Of a DNA stretch of 64,000 nt, positions 61,141 through 64,000 are shown in pieces (position 1 is the first letter of the stretch; each line of letters begins with the position of its first letter). Below the pieces are notes generated by a model that was given only the letters and a program-made list of their open reading frames with translations, had not been told where the DNA came from and ran no database searches. Origin of the DNA: Cinclus cinclus (Eukaryota > Chordata > Aves > Passeriformes > Cinclidae); NCBI RefSeq assembly GCF_963662255.1, contig NC_085047.1, positions 95,487,619 through 95,551,618 on the forward strand, given 5' to 3'. Both the position numbers and the translations under genes were made by a program.

Positions 61141-64000
61141 CAAATCAAAAATCCTCAAAGGAAAACAAACCAGTATAAACTAGCTCATCGCCAGGCAAAC
61201 TCCTTTCATGTAATTTAAGTTATAAATAGTATATTATCACACATAGCTATAAATAATCTATGACATGCATATATAGTATGTCTAAATAGTTTTATTTTAT
61301 ATTTAATATAATAATTTATAATTATTATATAATTATATAATTACTTAAATATTTATTTAACATTTGAAAATTAGATATCTTTAAAATGCAATAATACATA
61401 AACTATTTTTCAATTACATGTGATTGTAATATATTGTACCCGTAAAATTTCTAAATCATACTGATACATTGATGTTCTTAATAATTTTTCATTGAAGTGT
61501 GAACATGAGCAAAGTGGTGATTCAACAAGATTTCCTGTTGTAATACATGCTACTCTTCTAATTTCTATTTAACTTGCCTTGTTTTGCTCATTTATTCAGT
61601 TCAAAATGAGATTATCAACTCCTCGGGTTGTTTGTTTCCTGAAGGAGCGCATCCAGTGCAGACTCTCCTATAAACAGAAAAAAAAACCCCAAAACAAACA
61701 AAAAAGAAAAAATAAACCAAAACAAACTACTAGAGACAAAATCACCATGATAAGAAAATCCCCACAAAATCCTTTGATATTTAAGCAGCACAATCCAGCA
61801 CTTGGATATGACAATGTCCAAAGAAGGCTGGACATCTATGTGAGTTAAGATGCTCTCTCTAACATTAATTTATTTTCAACATCACTGTTTAATGAGTGCA
61901 CAGACTAAGAGCTCTACACATGTGTCAAATGAACATTAAGAATTTACATTCCTGCAATTCAGAATTATCTGAGGAAAAGGTGGCTTAAGTTACTTAGGTG
62001 ACAAGTCCAAATACAAGAACCTGTATTTTAGATATATTCATGCGGCCAGATGAATCCATGGCCTCCACTAATCTTTGTGAAAGGCAGAATTTGCAGTTAG
62101 ATCTTTTCTGCTCAAGAAATGCATTTTATTGTACATTTTGGATACTGGCAGGAAATTCTTTATTTCACTATGCAAGACAGGTAAATAATTTCTAGGTTCT
62201 TATGGCTGTAATTGGATTTTCCCCTAAATGCCTTTTAAATCCATATATTCAATGCAAGTTTAAATTATTGAAAATATTTCAGAAACATATTTAATTTTAT
62301 TCTGTTTTCACAAACACAATTTTTTCCATCAAAATGTAGTAAAGGAATAGTAAAAATCTCATTAAATTGTAATTTCTTGCCTTTGTAATGCATCCCAATT
62401 AGCATAACATTTGTACATAAGTCATCTCTTTCTCCTGTATTAAAGACTGAAGCCTTGAGACTATTTCAGTCTAACATATCATGATTAAAAACTGGGGGTT
62501 TCTTTCTTCAGAAAGCTAATACAGTATATTTTTGTGTATTAGCTTATACTGGCTAAATGAAAACCAAAAATAATTTAAAACTTTATTTTTTGTACATCTT
62601 AATAGCAGACAATTCACAGACCAGCAGCTAGCAACTTCCTTGGTCATCACTGCTGCATCTTAATATATTTGAAATTAGGTCAATGAGCTGAATTTTGCTT
62701 ACACTTCCAAATGTGTGCACATGGCATTTGATTAGACAAAAGTTTGAAATATTATCCAGGCAAAAAGAAGGGAAACTGCATGTTCTACTAGTCCTTACAG
62801 GCAGAATAACACTACAAGATATGTAGACTGCCTTTTTGGGGACAGTGTGATCAAATAAAAGGGCTAGATACAGAAATTATATAGCAAGATACAGAATTTG
62901 TTTCTTAGAAGACTTAAGGACATATAGTCCCAAATGTTATAGATAGACTAAAGGGGTACTGACTGTTTTATAACAACACATTATAATATTTTATTTGAAA
63001 TAAAAATTAACCCATGGGGAAAAAAACGTGGTATGCTTTAGTCATGCTGTGGACAAACTGCTTTTACTTGTGCTCCTGGGCAACCAAAATTCATGTAAAT
63101 ATATGTAAATGACACGTTATTAAAATTTGGCTAAAACCCCCCAATGCTGTTATTAGTTGTGACCTAGTCCCAAACATAACCAGAGTGGAATTGAGATATA
63201 AGTCTCTGCATCTGACCCAAACTTGTACACATTTGCCCACCATACACCAAATGGACAGACACTACATGTCTGGAATGCAGCTGAATCAAAGATTGGGAGA
63301 AATTTGTGTTAATAATTGTTCTTTTTATTTTATTTTATTTTATTTCTTCATTTATTTGTGTAGTTATTAGTATCTCAGGTAGCAAAAGCAAAAAAAAAAA
63401 AAAAAAACCAAAAAAATCACAATGGGAAATTTTGGTTTTGCTTAGAATCCAGCCTCAGCAGCACTTCATTCTTCAAGAAAAAGACCAAAACTGCCTGTGA
63501 TGAAGTTTATCCCACCTTCACTAAACTAAAAAATTGGGATCCAAGTTAGTCCAGTTATAACTACCTCAGGTGTTATTTCACTAAAATGCAGTCACTTACT
63601 CTAGATAGGTATGTGAGTATACATTGTGTTTGAGTATGTCCATTTTTACATGTATTTTGTCTTGTAAACATACAGAGATAATGATTTTCTTTTATTTATT
63701 TCATTTTGATAAATTTTCTAAACATACTTGTAAATACACTTGTGTCTTTAAAAGCTGCTCTTTAAAGAATTTGCCACATTTTGCAGTATAAAGATCACAT
63801 GTTTCAGGTTTAACATGTACCAGTAACTACCTTAATATGGTGTAGCTAAATACACATACTCTGTGTTTCATATAAGGGTTTTCTCCAAGGCTCCTACACT
63901 ATTTAAAAAATATTGTTGCTAATGATGCCTGTTGCTACAACTATCTTATTGAAGTAAGTGAAAGTGTGTGGGAAATTGTCTGTGGGTTAAAAGATAACAG
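61141..64000. other. AT-rich unique sequence to the end of the window
   Basis: Contains an extremely AT-rich island (about 61280-61350, almost only A and T), an A-rich tract at 61675-61735, a (TTTTA)n repeat at 63322-63345 and an 18-A run at 63390-63407. Short open frames (for example 61579-61848 plus) reflect A-richness. No gene, RNA or transposon is recognised. Confidence 0.55.
63322..63345. repeat. (TTTTA)n microsatellite
   Basis: About five TTTTA units read directly, followed 45 bases later by an 18-A run. Confidence 0.9.

Overview
The window reads as a piece of a bird genome, AT-rich and almost certainly a gene desert or a very large intron. The bird call rests on several CR1 LINE 3' ends that finish in the avian ATTCTATGATTCTATG-type octamer tail, and on LTR fragments of two or three families that I recognise from bird genomes (Neoaves, possibly a songbird; the species cannot be fixed). 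There are no bacterial-type genes, operons, CRISPR arrays, rRNA or convincing tRNA genes. No complete protein-coding host gene is visible. Nearly all open frames are short chance frames in AT-rich or low-complexity DNA.

Layout. 1-13.2 kb: unique AT-rich DNA with three somewhat GC-richer patches (3.0-4.5 kb, 5.7-6.0 kb) and a few exon-like segments. 13.2-14.6 kb: a minus-strand LTR end and a short CR1 end. 19.1-21.95 kb: two separate minus-strand CR1 copies, the second split by a CA-repeat-bearing insertion. 24.2 kb: a plus-strand CR1 3' end. 25.7-27.6 kb: two LTR fragments of different families in opposite orientation. 30.3-31.0 kb: an internally deleted minus-strand CR1 with reverse-transcriptase remnants. 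35.3-36.9 kb: a stacked low-complexity region, with a T-rich tract, an uninterrupted run of about 46 GAGGA pentamers, a CR1 3' end, and an LTR. 37.9 kb: another CR1 end. 49.0-49.3 kb: a near-perfect 153-bp tandem duplication with a 22-bp palindrome in each copy. About 50-53.2 kb: a decayed plus-strand endogenous retrovirus with pol (RT, integrase) and env remnants and one surviving 248-codon frame. 54.8 kb: a CR1 scrap followed by compound trinucleotide repeats. 61.0 kb: a minus-strand LTR end. The rest is unique AT-rich sequence.

How it works together. This is a record of repeat insertions of different ages in neutral or regulatory DNA. There is no gene set acting together. The points most worth checking are the 248-codon frame in the retrovirus, the 153-bp tandem duplication, the pentamer array and a handful of exon-like segments bounded by good splice signals. 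The last group could be chance. I did not find a convincing new biological system.
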